Source: Clostridium sp. (GTDB lineage: Bacteria > Bacillota > Clostridia > Clostridiales > Clostridiaceae). From it: a stretch of 50,605 nucleotides of DNA. Positions 49,135-50,605 of the stretch are shown here, in pieces. Position 1 is the stretch's first letter. Every line of letters begins with the position of its first letter. The notes under the pieces were generated by a model, which saw only the letters and a program-made list of their open reading frames with translations, did no database searches and was not told the DNA's origin. The position numbers were made by a program, and so were the translations under genes. The stretch covers positions 1 to 50,605 of the forward strand of contig JALEZF010000024.1 of assembly GCA_022773025.1 (NCBI GenBank), in the 5' to 3' direction.

Positions 49135-49515
49135 TTAATCATCCTCCCTTTGAATAACACCGTAAAGTAAAATGTTCAATGAAAAATTGCATTTCTTTTC
49201 ATGTTCGTGAAGGCCAGCTTCACTTGAAAATTCATCTTGATATCTAGCATTTAAGAAATCTTGATAGAGTCTAAAGGTATTTATAACTTCATCTATGGTT
49301 ATGTCTTTGCGTAGTTTTACATTTTTAAGTAATGTTGTAAGAACAGATATATTAAGATTATCAAAGTTTGATTTGATCTTTAGAATATCCTCTTTAAGAT
49401 GAATAGGAGGATTTATTACTGAGCTACAAAAGAGTTTTTAATATATAGGGTTTTCATTAGCAATAAAATTATAGAGAAAATGGTCAATATTTCCTCGTAA
49501 ATGTTTTCTGAACTG
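49135..49515 (-). pseudogene. remnant of a TetR-family regulator
   Basis: The last 100 codons (from 49437) read as a TetR ligand-binding domain (VINTFRLYQDFLNARYQDEFS and neighbouring text). Upstream in the same frame, codons to about 49515 continue it (IQFRKHLRGNIDHFLYNFIANENPIY), but a TAA at 49438-49440 interrupts, and the helix-turn-helix part is gone. The stop lies 2 bases from the MATE start, so the pair was an operon. The lost upstream part runs into the promoter of the ECF gene. Confidence 0.78.
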
Positions 49516-49541
49516 TATATTAAAAAAATATACAAAATATC

Positions 49542-49570
49542 TTTACACATATATAAAAATAATGTATTCT
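49542..49570 (+). promoter_or_regulatory. promoter of the second ECF gene
   Basis: TTTACA (49542-49547) and TATTCT (49565-49570) are 17 bases apart. The -10 element lies within the palindrome at 49563-49592. Confidence 0.6.
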
Positions 49571-49592
49571 AGTGTATATACACTAGAATACA
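49563..49592. promoter_or_regulatory. 30-bp perfect palindrome, putative repressor operator
   Basis: Bases 49563-49592 are identical to their reverse complement for all 30 positions (half-site TGTATTCTAGTGTAT), far beyond chance. The palindrome covers the -10 region and the expected start point and ends just before the GGGGGA ribosome site. A dimeric repressor for the vitamin transporter is the natural reading; the regulator is not in the window. Confidence 0.8.
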
Positions 49593-49604
49593 GGGGGAAG
49601 ACCA

Positions 49605-50132
49605 ATGGGAGATAAAATAAAAAAAATAACTTTTACAGGATTATTTACAGCGCTTGCTATAATGATACCAACTATATTTAAGCCATTTCAAATTATCATA
49701 GGACCATTTTCGCTTACACCGGCATCACACCTTCCAGTGTTTTTGTCTATGCTTATATCACCAACAGCAGCTATGGCAGTAGGTTTTGGCTCTACATTAG
49801 GATTTTTGATGTCAGGAACACCTATTCATATAGTAGCTAGAGCTGCCATGCACATAATAGTCGGAGGAGTAGGAGCATACTTAATCAAAAAAGGAGTATC
49901 CTTCACAAAAATGGCTGTTATAACTGCACCACTACATGCTTTGACAGAAGCTTTAGCTGTAGCGGTATTGCCAGGTTTTGATATAAAGTTTATACTTATG
50001 ACAGTGGCAGTAGGTACTTTAATCCATCATGGAGTTGATGCAGTGCTTTCAGGCACATTGATAAAAGCTCTATCCAAAGCTATGAAGAAAGATTTATTCA
50101 AGGGTATGTTTCAATACAATAAAGTAGCATAA
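49605..50132 (+). CDS. ECF transporter S component (possibly NiaX-like)
   Basis: A 175-residue, six-helix membrane protein of ECF S-component size. The segment SLTPASHLPVFLSMLISP and the following helix resemble my memory of niacin-type NiaX S components, but this cannot be confirmed by eye; the substrate may differ. No EcfA/T genes nearby. The GGGGGA site is 6 bases before ATG 49605. Expression is likely controlled by a repressor at the overlapping palindrome. The window also contains pncB, consistent with nicotinate use but not linked by a shared operator. Confidence 0.78.
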   Translation: MGDKIKKITFTGLFTALAIMIPTIFKPFQIIIGPFSLTPASHLPVFLSMLISPTAAMAVGFGSTLGFLMSGTPIHIVARAAMHIIVGGVGAYLIKKGVSFTKMAVITAPLHALTEALAVAVLPGFDIKFILMTVAVGTLIHHGVDAVLSGTLIKALSKAMKKDLFKGMFQYNKVA

Positions 50133-50168
50133 GTTAAAATATTTATTCATATTATGATTAGTTTTTTT

Positions 50169-50207
50169 AAAACAGTGAAAGAATTTAACATGTCTTCACT
50201 GTTTTTT
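50169..50207 (+). terminator. intrinsic terminator of the second ECF gene
   Basis: An 11-bp stem AAAACAGTGAA/TTCACTGTTTT with a 15-base loop is followed by more T. The rest of the 50133-50351 gap is AT-rich without recognisable elements. Confidence 0.85.
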
Positions 50208-50351
50208 ACTTTTGGACAATTATGTGATTAATGGCAGTGAGTATTTAAAAAAACATGAAACAGTGATATTATATTAAAGTCCACATAATGATGAAATAAA
50301 AAGTAATTATATAAATTCATAATTTTAAGATTGAGCTTAGGAGGTGGTTGC

Positions 50352-50605
50352 ATGGATAAAATTAAAGATATGGAATTAGAAAAAGGACATTTAAATGAGA
50401 CAAAAGAATGGATACGCAAAGAGGTAGAGAGGATAGAGGTTAGAAATGAAACTTTAAAATCTCAAATATCAACCTTAAAAAAATCAGCAAGAGGAAGCTA
50501 TAGTGAGGAACTTGAAAATTCAAAACTTCTTTTTAATATCGTTTCAGAAAGACTTCATAATTATGAAGAGGCTTATCACAAACCTTATTTTGCAAGAATA
50601 GACTT
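50352..50605 (+). CDS. HelD-like UvrD-family helicase, N-terminal part
   Basis: The ORF starts at ATG 50352 after a TTAGGAGGTGG site and runs off the window end. The visible 84 residues are a charged helical N-terminus (MDKIKDMELEKGHLNETKEW...) ending in YHKPYFARIDF, which resembles the start of Firmicute HelD (RNA polymerase recycling helicase, with a coiled-coil N-arm that enters the polymerase secondary channel). The helicase motifs lie outside the window, so the call depends on this short segment. Confidence 0.65.
   Translation, partial: MDKIKDMELEKGHLNETKEWIRKEVERIEVRNETLKSQISTLKKSARGSYSEELENSKLLFNIVSERLHNYEEAYHKPYFARID

Overview
The window reads as chromosomal DNA of an AT-rich, spore-forming Clostridium (Clostridium sensu stricto or a close relative). 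The basis is the strong A+T bias with AGA/ATA-rich codon use, AGGAGG ribosome sites, many intrinsic terminators, the block tig-clpP-clpX-lonB-lon-engB, a SpoVB-type flippase, a PerR regulator and a complete V-type ATPase operon. I saw no rRNA, tRNA, CRISPR array, insertion sequence or prophage. Nearly all of it is ordinary core genome; the less explained parts are small and local.

Layout. 1-4.2 kb: an ECF vitamin-transporter S component, a PspC-domain protein, a DUF1648-type membrane protein, an HD-domain protein and a TVP38-family protein. 4.3-6.6 kb: cysteine desulfurase overlapping thiI (tRNA thiolation). 6.8-9.6 kb: a coiled-coil/M23 cell-wall hydrolase and two unrecognised proteins. 9.7-18.0 kb: protein quality control (trigger factor, ClpP, ClpX, LonB, LonA) ending with the ribosome-assembly GTPase EngB. 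18.1-20.1 kb: a three-gene operon of low-complexity Asn/Gly/Cys/Met-rich proteins, convergent with a bactofilin. 20.3-22.5 kb: a repeat-type lipoprotein-like or anchored protein, PerR, and a divergent thioredoxin-like gene whose leader contains an intrinsic terminator. 22.5-24.5 kb: a minus-strand operon DUF5685 - J-domain/TPR/Cys-tail protein - small membrane protein. 25.2-26.1 kb: a yybP-ykoY manganese riboswitch in front of mntP. 26.2-39.7 kb: a four-cysteine mini-protein, nicotinate phosphoribosyltransferase, a UvrD-like helicase, an M20 amidohydrolase, an RluA pseudouridine synthase, two convergent MOP-superfamily flippases separated by an elaborate hairpin, an anchored beta-propeller-like protein, and a methyltransferase-like ORF overlapping a B12-type radical SAM gene. 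39.8-48.4 kb: the V-type ATPase operon G-I-K-E-C-F-A-B-D from one clear sigma-A-type promoter. 48.5-49.5 kb: a decayed tetR-MATE efflux locus. 49.6-50.1 kb: a second ECF S component under a 30-bp perfect palindrome. 50.35 kb to the end: the start of a HelD-like helicase gene.

How the genes work together. The K subunit of the ATPase keeps all the side-chain ligands that bind sodium in the Enterococcus hirae enzyme, so the pump is probably sodium-driven. PerR, the thioredoxin-like protein and the MntP/Mn riboswitch form a loose stress and metal theme. The N/G/C-rich operon beside the bactofilin, and the DUF5685/J-domain operon, are the best candidates for poorly described biology here. All functional calls are from reading the sequence by eye; no database search was run.
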